From positions 186,001 through 250,000 of the forward strand of contig WSUB01000005.1 in the NCBI GenBank assembly GCA_019633425.1: a stretch of 64,000 nt of DNA, written 5' to 3'. How positions within the stretch are numbered: position 1 is the first letter of the stretch; each line of letters begins with the position of its first letter. Made by a program: the position numbers and the translations under genes. Source of the DNA: Tulasnella sp. 424. Lineage: Eukaryota > Basidiomycota > Agaricomycetes > Cantharellales > Tulasnellaceae. Below the pieces are notes generated by a model. The model saw only the letters and a list, made by a program, of their open reading frames with translations. It searched no databases and had not been told where the DNA came from. Below, one piece after another: positions 1-11,344 of this stretch.

Positions 1-72
1 CGACCACCTTCCTTAGTCAGTGATTTCTGATCAGGTCCTTACCTTCTCCCGTTGCCGTTCCTGGCCTCGTAG

Positions 73-835
73 ACCGAACCCGCAGCGGAGGCAGAGAGCG
101 ACCTGAAGAAACAGTTGGAGAACAAGAAGATCATGTGTCGGCTTTGCAAAGGAGCTCATTTCACGTCTAAGTGCCCATACAGGGATACGCTGGGCGCACT
201 GGGCATGGACGGAGCAGGTAAATCCCAACGCCAAATCCGAAATTCTAGAATCTTGGCTTCTCTGGCCACGTCTTTATGGGATATATCTCTCTAGACACGC
301 CTTTAGACGACGGAGCCGCAACACCCAAGAACGAACCCGTCATCTCCGCACCCGCACCCACAGGAGGCAAGTACGTCCCGCCGTGGCAGCGTCCTGGAGC
401 ACCAGGGCGTGGTGCGGGTGAAAGCATGAACCGTCCAGCGAACCGCGACGACATGCCCACTTTGCGCGTCACCAACGTCTCGCTGGAAACTGAGGAGAAC
501 GACTTGAGAGACTTGTTCAGCCGGTTTGGACGCGTCCAGCGCGCGTATATTGGGAGGGACCGGGATACGGGTATCCCGAAAGGGTATGCGTTTGTTAGCT
601 TTGAGAATAAGGCTGATGCGGAGAGGGCGATGCAAAAGACGAATGGGATGGGTACGTTCGTGTCTAGAACCCAGAGCAGAAATGTTGCTGACGAACTGTC
701 TTTGCCTGGACGTAGGTTATGATAACCTTATTCTCAGCGTATCTTGGTCTCGTGCGTCTCTCGTCTGTTCTGTCGTTGGAAGCTGGATCGCTAACTTGCC
801 TCCACCCTCTGCTAGAACCGAGGGAGCAGCGTTAA
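73..835 (+). CDS. TIF35: eIF3 subunit G, tandem copy 1 (5' exons outside the window)
   Basis: Subunit g of translation initiation factor 3, a cytoplasmic RNA-binding subunit that supports scanning and reinitiation. Visible exons are 73-217, 295-651, 716-751 and 816-835, all joining in frame. The first carries the CX2CX3HX4C zinc knuckle (CRLCKGAHFTSKC) and the family sequence CPYRDTLGALG; the second has the conserved KYVPP motif and an RRM with RNP1-like KGYAFVSF; the last two give the canonical ending GYDNLILSVSWSQPREQR and stop. Positions 1-72 are the end of the preceding intron. Of the three copies here this one keeps the family-typical linker (DTLG, KYVPP) best and is probably closest to the ancestral gene. 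The N-terminal half is beyond the edge. Confidence 0.9.
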
Positions 836-1213
836 TCCTGACTATCATATCTCCCGAACTACCAGTTCATTTTTCCCCCATTCATGCTCGTCTTTCAGTC
901 GCGTGATAACTGGTACCTGCAATAATTGGAATTGTGTGTACCTGAAAAGGCGGTGTCTCTCAGTGAGCTGAGGTATTTCTTTCGCCTGTGTTCCGGCTTT
1001 GAGAAGCGTCCCGAGCGTGGTCTGCGGTTTCTCACACATCGCCGCCGTATTCCGGACGGAACATGACCGCCCTCCCCTTGTGTTTAAAACGGGATTAGCT
1101 CTTCAAGTCACAAAGCAACCAATTTACACCCTCGACTAAACCTCCAATCACCACTTTCACTTTCACTCCTCACTTATCTCTTTCTCTCCCGGAGGTACTT
1201 TTGGTTGTATACG
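836..1213. promoter_or_regulatory. Spacer and promoter between eIF3g copies 1 and 2
   Basis: This stretch matches the spacer between copies 2 and 3 (2590-2945), including a shared block around ATCGCCGCCGTATTCCGGAC and a CT-rich run just before the start codon. The whole transcription unit with its promoter was therefore duplicated, not only the coding part. No separate gene is seen. Confidence 0.5.
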
Positions 1214-2589
1214 ATGGATGTTACGAATGGAAGGTAGGCGTTTGGATTTCGAGGCGCATGGACCCGGCTGGATCTCATCTCGATTTGCCAATATTTAGCA
1301 CCGTGAAGACGTCTTGGGCGGACGACGTTGAGGACTTTGGTCAGAATCTAGCCGGTTCTTGCTGAACGAGGCGGAAACTCCTTCCTCACCGTCGTTCTGG
1401 CTTTCCAATAGACACACCAAGAATCGAAGAGACCATTGGTCCCGACGGCGTGCGGACAGTGATCGAATACACCACCAACGAGGAGGGCAGAAAAGTCAAG
1501 GCAAGTCTCCACCCAACCTCTGTACGCTTGGTGAAGCCAGACCTTACTCACTCTCTGAGGATAGATCACCCGAAAGATCAAACCAAGTCTCACCGAAAGC
1601 ACAGTCGACCCCGTCGTCGCAGCTCGCAAGAGCTGGGCTAAATTCGGCGCTGAAAGAGGCAAACCGGTGGGACTCGATCGTGCCACCACCACCCTAGGAG
1701 AGAACGTTGGGCTCGAGCTCGTTGCCAGTGGGCAAAAGGTGCGCGTTTCTGGAATCCCTAAATGATTTCATCCACCACTTTCCTTAGTCAGAGTGGCTTC
1801 TGACCGAGTCCTTGTCGTTCCTACACTTGCCGTTGTTGGTCTCGCAGACCGAACCCGAAGTAGAGGCAGAGAGCGACCTAAATAAACGGTTGGAGAACAA
1901 GAAGATCGCGTGTCGGCTTTGCAAAGGGGCCCATTTCACGGCCAAATGCCCTTACAGGTATACGGTGACAATGGACACGGACGAAGAAGGTAAATTCCAA
2001 CGCCCAATCTGAACTCCGAGAATTTTGGTTTCTCTAACCACGTCTTTATGGGATATCTCTCTCTAGACACGCCTTTAGACAACAGAACCGCTAAGAACGA
2101 ACCGGCCATATCCGCACCCGCCTGCGTGTACAAGCCATTGGTCTGCTTTGGAACAGGAGCGCATGGTGCGCGTGAAAGCACGTACCGTTCAGTTAGCCTC
2201 GAGGACATGCACACTTTGCGCGTCACCAACGTCTCGGAGGAAACCGACGAGAGCGACTTGAGAGACTTGTTCGGCCGGTTTGGACGCGTCCTTCGAGTGT
2301 ATATTGCAAAGGATCGGGAGACGGGTGTTGGGAAAGGGTATGCGTTTGTTGGCTTTGAGAATAAGGCTGATGCGGAGAAGGCGATACAAAAGACGAATGG
2401 GATGGGTACGTCCACATCGAGAACTCGGAGCAGAAATAGTGCTGATGAAGCGTCTTTACCTGGTCGTAGGTTATGATAACCTTATTCTCAGCGTATCTTG
2501 GTCTCGTACGTCTCTCGCTTGTTCTGCCGTCGGAAGCTGGATTGCTGACTTCCTCTCATCCTCTGTTAGAACCGAAGGAGCAGCGCTAA
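1214..2589 (+). CDS. TIF35: eIF3 subunit G, tandem copy 2 (complete)
   Basis: Complete eight-exon eIF3g: 1214-1233, 1299-1339, 1412-1500, 1565-1738, 1848-1989, 2067-2405, 2470-2505, 2570-2589. They sum to 861 nt, or 286 residues, the usual size. The N-terminus has the family signature SWADDVEDF, then IGPDGVRTVIEYTTNEEGRK and ITRKIKPSL, a zinc knuckle at about residues 130-142 and an RRM at about 205-283, ending WSQPKEQR. The third intron starts with GC (AAG|GCAAGT) and has a normal AG end. The linker differs from copy 1: CPYRDTLG became CPYRYTVT and the KYVPP motif is lost. All splice sites look usable, so it is probably a diverged but expressible paralogue. Confidence 0.88.
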
Positions 2590-2945
2590 TGCTGACTATC
2601 ATATCTCCCGACCTGCCGGTTCATCTTTCTTTTTTAATCCCCCCTTCGTGCTCGTCTTTCAGTCGCTTAATAATTGGTATCTGCAATAACTGTGTACTCA
2701 AAAGCGGTGTCTCTGCTTGAGCTGATGTATTTCCCTCGCCTGTGTTCCGGCTTTGGAAGTATCCCGAGCAACGTCTGCGGTTTCTCACACATCGCCGCCG
2801 TGTTCCGGACGGAACATGACCCTCCTCTATTAACTCTTCAAGTCACAAAGCCATCATTTTAACTCTCGACTAAACCTCCAATCACCACATTCACCACCAC
2901 TCCTCACTTTACCTCTCTCTCACGTACTTTTAGTTTTATGATAGG

Positions 2946-4304
2946 ATGGGAAGGTACGAGGGTGGATCTCGAGGTGCATGGACCCGGCTGGATCTCATCT
3001 CGATTTGCCATGCCTTAGCACCGTGAAGCCATCTTGGGCGGACGACGTCGAGGACTTTGGTCAGGATCTCGGCAACCCTCGCTGGACGAGGTGGGGATTC
3101 CTTGCTCACGGTTGTTCTGGCTCTACCTTAGACACACCAAGAATCGAAGAGACCATTGGTCCCGATGGCATTCGGACAGTGATAGAATACACCACCAACG
3201 AGGAGGGCAGAAAAGTCAAGGCGAGTCTCCACTCAACATATACGCTTGGTGAAGCCAGACCTTACTCATTCTCTGTGGATAGATCACCCGAAAGATCAAA
3301 CCAAGTCTCACCAAAAGCACAGTCGACCCCGTCGTCGCAGCTCGCAAGAGCTGGACTAAATTCGGCGCTGAAAGAGGCAAACCTGTGGGACTTGATCGTG
3401 CCACCACCACCCTAGAAGAGAACGTTGGGCTCGAGCTCGTTGCTGGTGGGCAAAAGGTGCGCATTTTTGGAATCCTCTTGAAAGGATTTCATACACCACT
3501 TTCCTTAGTCAGAGTGATTTCTGACCGAGTCCTTGTAATTCCTACACTTGCCGTTGTTGGGCTCGTAGACCGAACCCGAAGCAGAGGCAGAGAGCGACCT
3601 AAAGAAACGGTTGGAGAGCAAGAAGATCACGTGTCGGCTTTGCAAAGGGGCCCATTTCACGTCCAAGTGCCCTTACAGGCATACAATGGACATGGACGAG
3701 GAAGATAAATCCCAACGCCCAATCCGAGAGTCGAGAATCTTGGTTTCTCTAACCACCTCTCTATGGGATATCTCTCTATAGACACGCCTTTAGACGCCAG
3801 AGCCGCTAAGAACGAACCGGCTGCACCCGAAGAAGTCAGGTACATTCCACCAACGAGCTGCAGACCAAGGTGGCTTGATGCGCGTGAAAGCACGTACCGT
3901 CCAGTTAAGCGCGGCGACATGCACACTTTGCGCGTCACCAACGTCTCAGAGGAAACCGAAGAGAGCGACTTGAGAGAGTTGTTCGACCGGTTTGGACGCG
4001 TCCATCGCGTGTATATTGGGAGGGACCGGGATACGGGTGTCGCGAAAGGGTATGCGTTTGTTAGTTTTGAGAATAAGGCTGATGCGGAGAAGGCGATACA
4101 AAAGACGAATGGGATGGGTACGTCCACATAGTGCACTCGGAGCGGAAATGGTGTTGACGAACTGACTTGGCCTGGACGTAGGCTATGATAACCTCATCCT
4201 CAGCGTGTGTTGGTCTCGTGCGTCTCTCGCTTGTTCTGCTGTTGGAAGCTGGATCGCTGATTACTTGCTCGCACCCTCTGTTAGAACCGAGGGAGCAGCG
4301 TTAA
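2946..4304 (+). pseudogene. TIF35: eIF3 subunit G, tandem copy 3 with a lost splice donor
   Basis: Same eight-exon layout as copy 2: 2946-2953, 3019-3059, 3132-3220, 3283-3456, 3569-3704, 3782-4117, 4182-4217, 4285-4304. All coding frames are open, and the third intron again starts with GC (3221). The start is the ATG at 2946; an ATG eight bases upstream is out of frame. The donor after 3704 reads ATAAAT where copies 1 and 2 read GTAAAT. Retaining that 77-nt intron gives a stop (TAG) before the RRM. Unless a rare AT-AG event or a distant donor is used, the product would keep the eIF3-binding N-terminus and zinc knuckle but lose the RRM. It could be a recent pseudogene or a truncated regulator. 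Confidence 0.7.
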
Positions 4305-5304
4305 TCCTGACTATCATATCTCCCGACCTGTCGGTTCATCTTTTTTTTTTTCCCCCCTTCATACTCGTCTTTTCAGTCGCTTAAAATTGGGTACCTCCAA
4401 TAATTCGAATTGTGTGTACCTTGGAAAACGGTGTCTCTGCGCGAGCTGATAGTATTTCCTTTCGCCTCGCCGCTTGCCGAGACAGAAGGGGTCCGGGGAT
4501 CAGACGGAACGAAACGGCAGTTAGCTCTGTCGGAGGTTCAAATCGCCTGAGTGATGGGCGTACTTGAGACATTAGGAACAAGTGTCTGGGTTCTAGAGCC
4601 GAGTACCGGGTTTCGTTCGGCCTTCGGTCCATTCATCAGACCCCATTCTCTAGGCCGTGTCCGACGCCATTACTGATAAGGTGCTGCGGCAATGTGAAAG
4701 ACACATTGGCGCCGCTCCCTTGGAGGTAATAATATGTTCGGAGCCGCGCGCGAGAGTGCCGGCGTTCTTTATTTTTATGTCGAGGTATCATTTCTCGCTA
4801 ATAAACGAATATCGTTTCTCGGGTACACCTTCCGACGACTTGGGCTGCAGGGAAACCTTCTCTTCCTGGATTCTGGCGGGGTGCCGAGTTAGGGTGCGAG
4901 CTAAATCTTTGCGAGTTTTCAAGTTCACCGCCGAGAACGCCGCCGATCAGCAACGGGACCAGCCGTGAGTGGCATTTGCAATATTTCTTTTATTTCGCGC
5001 TTTTTTTTTCAATGATGTACTGTTATCTGGCTGGGTATTTCAGGTACCCTGAAAGAAAGTGGCCCCCGAACAAATGGAACCGGACAGTTGCCCGCCCAAG
5101 GTGGGAATGCGCCACCCTCCATAATTCAGATCCCCCTCCCCAATCCCCAAAGCGATCGTCGGGCTATCGGCCACCGCAAACTCCTCCGGCACTTTCTGGG
5201 ACAATCCCGATTCCTTCCAAGATGGGAAATTCCCAGAAGGTGGTGGCTTGAGAAGGTGCATATGCTGCGGAGGATGACGTCGGCAGTTTCCGTAAGCTGA
5301 GAAA
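4305..5304. other. Intergenic, no gene recognised
   Basis: Short ORFs occur, the longest at 4657-4968 and 4976-5251, but none has a recognisable domain or a convincing spliced continuation. Nothing further supported. Confidence 0.4.
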
Positions 5305-5870
5305 GCAAACCCGCTTATTTATGAACTCTATATAGCGCTCAGCTTTCCGAATGCAGTGAAGAGAACCAATTTGCATGGGGAGAACCGACCGGCGGTGGAC
5401 TCGCGATTAATCGAGCAAAATGGACACGTCAGAAACCCTCCCAACTTTGGTAGCCGATTTCGTTTCCCCAAGACGGTGAATCGAGAAAGAAACCCTGCTT
5501 ATTTGAGCTCTATGGTGCTAGGCTTTCCGGATGCAGTGAAAAGAAACGGTTTGCATGGGGAGAACGACCGGCGGCGGACTTGCGATTGATGAAGCAAAAT
5601 GGAACGCGTCATGAACCCCCAACTTTGGTTACCGATTTCCTTTCCCCCAAGACCATGAGTCGAGAAATCAAACCTGCTTATTTATGAACTTTAGCTATAG
5701 CGCTGGGCTCTCCTGAGTCCATGAAGAGAAACAATATGCATGGCGGGGATAACGAACTCGCAATCGAGCGAAATGGACGCGTCATTGAACCCCCGACTTT
5801 GGTTACCGATTTTGTTTCCCCCCCAAAAGGAAACCGGGGTACGAAACACATCGGGCGGGATGGAAGCGCA
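5305..5870. repeat. Three degenerate direct repeats of about 180 bp
   Basis: Units start near 5312, 5498 and 5677. Each runs through CTTATTT(ATGA)GCTCTAT, a GGGCTTTCC-like stretch, a GCAGTGAAGAGAAAC block, GCATGGGGAGAACGA, AATGGACGCGTCA, CCCAACTTTGGTTACCGATT and a poly-C/CCAAGAC block. Units differ by substitutions and small indels. They sit about 1-1.5 kb upstream of the RRM gene. No ORF crosses all units, so this looks like non-coding minisatellite DNA. Confidence 0.65.
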
Positions 5871-6863
5871 GGCTGTCACATGCTGCCCGACTTTCCCTAA
5901 CTGTCAGCTTGCAAGTTAATGACTGCCCCGGCCAAGGAGAACGGCGGGTGATCGGTTCCTCGAAAGTGCCCCAGAACGGGGAGGGATGCCGGCAGTGGAG
6001 AGGATGGAAAGGACGGTATCTGTCAACTACAATAAAAGTCCGCTGTATGTGAATCCCCTTTCCCTGAGTTACTGATGTCGAACAGGGGGGAAACCAAGTC
6101 GTTGATGGTCGGAGTCGGTGCTGGGTTGTTCGAACGCGATTGCCCCGGTGCGTCGCTAAACTCCCCGCATGGTCTGTTTGGTTTCCTTATTTATATGTTT
6201 ATTGAATTGAAACGCGCGGGAAGACGTAGGATTTCCAAGTGGGTCGGGCATGGGACCCTGACCAGATCCCAACAGGGTCCTTGTTAATTATAAGCCGAAA
6301 AAGGCAAGTGGTGAACCATGCAAGAACAGGGATGGTTACTTCCAAGATCTGTCAAAACAAAAAAAAAGTCCGTCGGGAGTCTTTCGCGCGAATTTCTAAA
6401 TCGACAACACCGACTGTGAACCCCCCATTTCAAACCGAGTACAGTATTTATTTCGCATCCATCTTCGGACAGCAGCTCCTCTTTCCTCCTTCCCCTTCCC
6501 ACATCATCTTGTTCGCCTCTCTCAATCCTCCCTCTTTCATCCATCGATCGTCTGACCAGCAGGCTGTCGACGACGTTCTTGGGATCAGCTTCAAGACCAC
6601 ATCACATCACTCAAGCAACCCAAAGGTCGTCCTCCACGCTCGACTCTTAGTACAGCCGTTCTTGGGCTTCTGCATCGTCATTCGTCCTCGAGCTTTCACT
6701 GACGCTCCAGGTAACTCTTCACTTGGAATACATTCCGATGGCTAAGCATTGGACTGACTGCCAGGACGGGTTCTACAGTCTTCGTCCACGTCTTTCGTAG
6801 CTCATCACATCACTTCTTACCCTCCTCAACAACATCGTCCAACTCCATCTCCACCACACAGCC
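5871..6863 (+). promoter_or_regulatory. Upstream region of the RRM gene with a probable 5'UTR intron
   Basis: No gene is seen between the repeats and the RRM start codon. The last 400 bases are CT-rich, as is common before fungal start codons. A likely leader intron lies at 6711-6764: donor GTAACT, an internal CTGAC branch-like site and a CCAG acceptor, 54 nt, similar in size to the coding introns. The start codon chosen downstream is the first ATG after it. Confidence 0.45.
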
Positions 6864-9800
6864 ATGGAGTCTTCGTCAGCTACTTCCTCCTCTGCTCCTC
6901 ACCGCCCGGCCTCGCTGCTATTCGACAAGGTCATGCCCGACGTCCCTCCTCTACCTCAACTCGAACACCACCAAGCCGAGCATGGATCACCCGCGTCTAC
7001 GCCCTCTCCGGTCACAGCTTCGCCTACTTCGATTATGCTCCCTGATATCGTTGAAGACGACGCTATTGTGGTCGATGCTGGCAGCGACGATGACGACCAT
7101 CACGACGGCAGCCCAGTGGACGATGACGCGCTTGTTCTGTCTCCTGCAGCTCTGAACACTGTGTTCCCGACCTCACCTTCTCTCGGCGAACCGGCTCCAG
7201 CTAGTCCCATCAAAACTCGCCGACCCAGTCCAAGTCCTTTGCAGCGCAGTCTCAGCCAACTCAGCTCGTTGTCTTTGTCGACGAGGAGCCTCACTCAGTC
7301 TCAGCACCAGCAACTCCTTTTGTCGCCGTCGTTTTCTGCTCTTCAGACCCCATCGCTGTCTCTGTCTCCGTCGAGGAAGTCGACTGCGGGTAGTGCTCCC
7401 CCGAGCCCGACCCAATCCCGACCCCAGCTCCAGCCTCCTGCCATCACCTCCGACACCACCCCGATCTCGACTTCTCTCTTAGTCCCACCTCGTCATCATA
7501 CGAGGAGTCCCCCTCCGTCGCTGTCGAGCCCCCGGGATGCCATCGTCGGCGACCGGCCCAAGGACCAGGCTGACGAGGAAGAGGAGAAGGAAGTGGAAGA
7601 AGCTTTGAACACCACCTTGACCCTTTCTTCTGCTGCTAATACGGAGGAAGACTTGTTGAAGACATCTGCTGGAACTGCGAGAGAGGTCGCCGCCGCTGTC
7701 GATAGGATGGCAGACGAAGAGCAGAAGAAGGAGAACGAGCGCAAGGAAATGTCAACTGCCAAAGCTCTGGCTACAATCCGGTCGGATGAAGGTGTCGTTG
7801 CCGAGATTCCAGAAGGAGAGAAGCAGGAAGGTGGCGCTAGGACGTCCAAGGGGACGGGGAAGGAGAAAGACAAAGCTGGCACAAGCATCGCTGGTTCGGA
7901 CACGACTCGACCCTCTACTTCCTCGCCCAAGCCTTTCAGGTTCAATGGAAGTCGTTTAGCTCGGAAGTCAGGTGAGGAGGCTGAGCCAAGAAAAGCAGAA
8001 ACAAACAAGCTGCTTAAAGCCCTCCGCCCGCTCATTTCCAGCTCAGCACAACAACTCTCGTCAATCTTTTGCCAGTCCTGATCCTTTCTACAATCCTAAC
8101 GCGTGAGTCGCCCCTTTTCCCCGTCCTGATCTTCTTTCCCCCTTCGAGGTTGTCTTGGCTGACCACCACTCTCGCTATAACTCCTCTCTTTCCTTCGACG
8201 CTAGTACGACCAACGTCTACATCAACGGCCTCCCACCATTCTTCACTCACGAGCAGCTGACGAGACTCGCTTCGGAATTCGGCAAGGTTTTGAGCTCGAG
8301 AGTCTTCCATCGGTTCAGTCAGATTAAACCGAATGGTTCTGGGCAGCAGCAAGGATCGTAAGTACCGCTTACTTATACACTCAATTAGAATCCCCCGAAG
8401 TTCGGTTTTTTGTGTGCTGACGGCTGGCTTGCTTGTGGGATGCTCGGCTCATTGGTGTCCAGGACTTATGCCTTTGTCTTGTGAGTTTGCCGGTGAACAC
8501 GACCGGAAGGTCCTGGTTGACGTCGAGGAACTCTTTAGGTACGAGACGATCGAGGATGCTCAAAGGTGTATCACGTCGTTGCGCAAGTATAGCGATTTGC
8601 ACCCTTCGTTTGCTAGGGTAGGTCCCCCCTTCCACTCCTTGCTCTCTCTTGCATCCATTTCTTGCTTGAATGACCCTCTTTCCCTGTACAGACCCAACGC
8701 CTCCCATCCTCTCGCCCTCAACAGCCCACGACTGCCGAAGGCCTCCTCGACAAGAACCGTCCAGAGTACCGGGGATCGCCTAACACGCCCGACGTTAATA
8801 CTCAACCTCCCCCACACTTCTTCAACAAGGAGACGGGAAGTAAGCAACACCCGCCGACGAACCTTCCAGATCCTCGTCACCGTCCTGCCAAGGAGGAAGA
8901 AGTCAATGTTCTCATTCAAGGGTAAGCCCCATGGTTTTGGAGTGAGGGACTTCCGATGATCTTGACCATGTCGGGCTTTGTGGACGGCTAGGTTGCCTGC
9001 GAACACCACACCTGAGGTCCGTGATGCGTAACCAAGAACGAACACCAGTTCTGACTGGACATGCACCACTTACAGAACGTCCAGGCTCTCATTGGCGACC
9101 GCGTCGTTCCGCTTAGCATCAATCTCCTCCCCATCGGCACCGAACAGAAGCGCGAAGGACGACAAATTGCGTACGTCAGGTAAGCCGTCGGTACCCTCGC
9201 TCAAGACTGAGCCGCGGTGTAACGTCGTCGCTTTCTTTCCAAAAGGTTTGGTCGTCGCAAGGACGCCAACGACGTGATCAGCAAGCTTCACATGACACGC
9301 GTTCTTGGGTTCGTCAATAACGATCGTTCGACGGTACCTCCGACTTTGCAAGTTGTCGAAATCAGTCCGGTACCTCCTCACGATTCTGCAGATGTAACCA
9401 TCGTTGCCATTCTCGTAACGTTGATGGTGCTGACCGGTCGGTTTTAGCAGGTTGATACGCAGGCATCCGATCTTTCCTACGGCTCTCCTTCGCCACCGCG
9501 ACGTACTATCGCTGGCTCAGGACAGGATCCTCGGACGAGCTCAGAGTACCGGCAAGCACCACTAGATCCATGGGGAGTTCCAATGCATCCCGTCTCAGCT
9601 GCTCAACACGTCCCTGCTCACCGTCTCCGCGCTACTTCTGGTACAGCGGGTCTCCCGCAACAGCCTTACCAACAGCAAGGTCCATCAGCATTCGACGCTC
9701 ATCCTCTTCTCATGTCCCAGCTGCTTCCTCAACCGACGCTACAGCTGCCTGCTGCTCGCTCGTCTGCTGCATTGCTCAACCAGAACCAGAACCAGCACCA

Positions 9801-10524
9801 GCGCTTCGGTCCTCATCAGACACAACCGGGTTTCGCGAACCTCGGACTCGGCTTACCAAGTCAGTTTCAGCAACTTCAGCATGCGATGCCGTTCCTCCCG
9901 CAAGATCGCAACATGCTCGACATGGGGACGATGGGTGGCCATGCGGACCTTAATGCAGCAGCGGCCGCAGTTGTAGGAAGCAGGAGAGCTGTTTCAATGC
10001 CTTTCCCTCAGGTTCCACCTCCCCTTCCATCCGCTGCTACGGCAATCTGGCCACCGCTTTCGGCTTCAGTTTCGGCTCCTCAGATCCGAAACAAACCTCC
10101 TCAATCTCCTCCTCGTACGACGGCGGCTACTGGTGCGACCATTCGTCCCTTCGTTCCAGGATCAGCGACGATGGGGAATCTCAACTTCAACACCGCAACG
10201 GCAACCGCTCCTCGAAACTTTTCAGCCGGTCATCTCCAAGTCGGACAGAACTCGATCCCGCTAACGGTTAATCAGCAGGCCGCGCAGGCGTACTCTGCAA
10301 GGTTCCGTCAACGTGTTCAGCAACAGCAACAGCAAGCGCCGCCAGAACTGCAGCACACTTCTGTCCGGGATACGGCAAGGGATGGGGGAGCTGAGACCGA
10401 TTTCGCTGGCGACCTTGCTCCTCAAGGTAACCGGGTTCAACCTCCACCTCCTCCTGCTCACAATGCAACCCCTGCTCCGTCTCGTCGAAGGGCTTTCCGT
10501 CGGAACGCTGCTGCTAACTCATAG
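6864..10524 (+). CDS. Large RNA-binding protein with two RRM domains
   Basis: Ten exons join in frame: 6864-7971, 8042-8102, 8205-8357, 8463-8480, 8539-8617, 8692-8921, 8992-9016, 9076-9179, 9246-9393, 9451-10524, total 3000 nt or 999 residues. Residues 1-370 are Ser/Pro-rich low-complexity sequence with acidic runs. RRM1 (about 392-470) has TNVYINGLPP and TYAFVLYET; RRM2 (about 545-630) has VNVLIQGLP and QIAYVRFGRRKDA. The C-terminal third is Gln/Pro/Ala-rich with short poly-Q. Two RRMs in a disordered frame resemble the MSSP/RBMS and fission yeast Msa1/Nrd1 type of post-transcriptional regulators, but the exact orthologue is not certain. The fourth exon is only 18 nt and encodes the RNP1 core. 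The exon 7 donor (GTCCGT at 9017) was chosen because it alone keeps RRM2 in frame. Confidence 0.82.
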
Positions 10525-10783
10525 ATAAAGGAACTTCCCCCCCTTTGCTTTTATCATTGATAGACACTTTGATGCTTTTCATAACTCACTCTTACGTCTT
10601 TGCGTTCACTTTGATGCCCATGTGTTGATACGACCATTTGGGTCTTGCGATAATCCAATAAACCCAGAACATGATCGAATGCAGCTACAAACGCATGAAT
10701 TCGCGGGTGCTGTATGACGAGAGTAGTGATACACTGGCGACAAAAACAATGATACGGCGATGCCAAGAGGGTGCAACCGGGCT
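10525..10783. other. Convergent 3' intergenic region
   Basis: Short gap between the stop of the RRM gene and the stop of the oppositely oriented TFIIA gamma gene; AT-rich, presumably both 3'UTRs. Nothing else seen. Confidence 0.5.
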
Positions 10784-11344
10784 TTACTTCTTGGCCTCGG
10801 AAGGCTCGCCAGTCTTGCAAGCGATGATCTTGACTCGAGAAGACTGGACGGTCTCGTTACCTTCCATCTTAAAGACGGCGTCCTTGATGATGAAAGTCCA
10901 AACTTCGTCGCAGAGACGGTAGGTGTGGAGATGGCCCTTCAGAAAGACGTTGTGGAAATCAGTGCTTGCTGCAAAGCGCTCATAGTCGTACGTCCTACCC
11001 TCATGTTCGTCTTGGTCTTGACTTGCTTCACAAGCGTATCCGCAAGCGAGCGATCAAACTAGACGTGTTGGGGAAATGGGGAAGGAGGTTCATGAGCGCG
11101 GCTTGCGGAGAAGGGCAAGGGAAACCTTACCTGGGTCAGGACCTTCATGGCCAACTGAGGCGTGATGCTCCCATCAGTAATCAACTCATCCAGCGAGTCC
11201 GTAAGCGCCATTCCGATACTGAATTGATACAATGGGAAAGTTCAGTCTTCCGATTCGGTGAGAATATCATCCTCTGTGGGAGTGAAAAACAAAAGGGGAA
11301 ACTGACGAAGAGCCACGATAGAATTCGTAATAAGCCGAGGCCAT
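10784..11344 (-). CDS. TOA2: Transcription factor IIA gamma (small) subunit
   Basis: Small subunit of TFIIA, which stabilises TBP on the TATA box in RNA polymerase II initiation. Exons in gene order are 11344-11307, 11218-11131, 11058-10999 and 10936-10784, totalling 339 nt or 112 residues, normal for the family. Sequence features are [20 protein letters not shown] at the N-terminus, [10 protein letters not shown], then [36 protein letters not shown] and VKIIACK near the end. The intron before GHLHTYR uses an AAG acceptor; other acceptors break the frame. It shares a 406-bp divergent promoter with RPL20. Confidence 0.93.

Noticed and set aside
4515..4580. Possible tRNA (GGTTCAAATC-like B box near 4535)
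   Set aside because: No matching A box and no acceptor stem or anticodon arm could be folded around it.
7496..8035. 179-codon minus-strand ORF opposite exon 1 of the RRM gene
   Set aside because: Shadow of a low-complexity Ser/Glu-rich coding exon; no start context, domain or splicing support.
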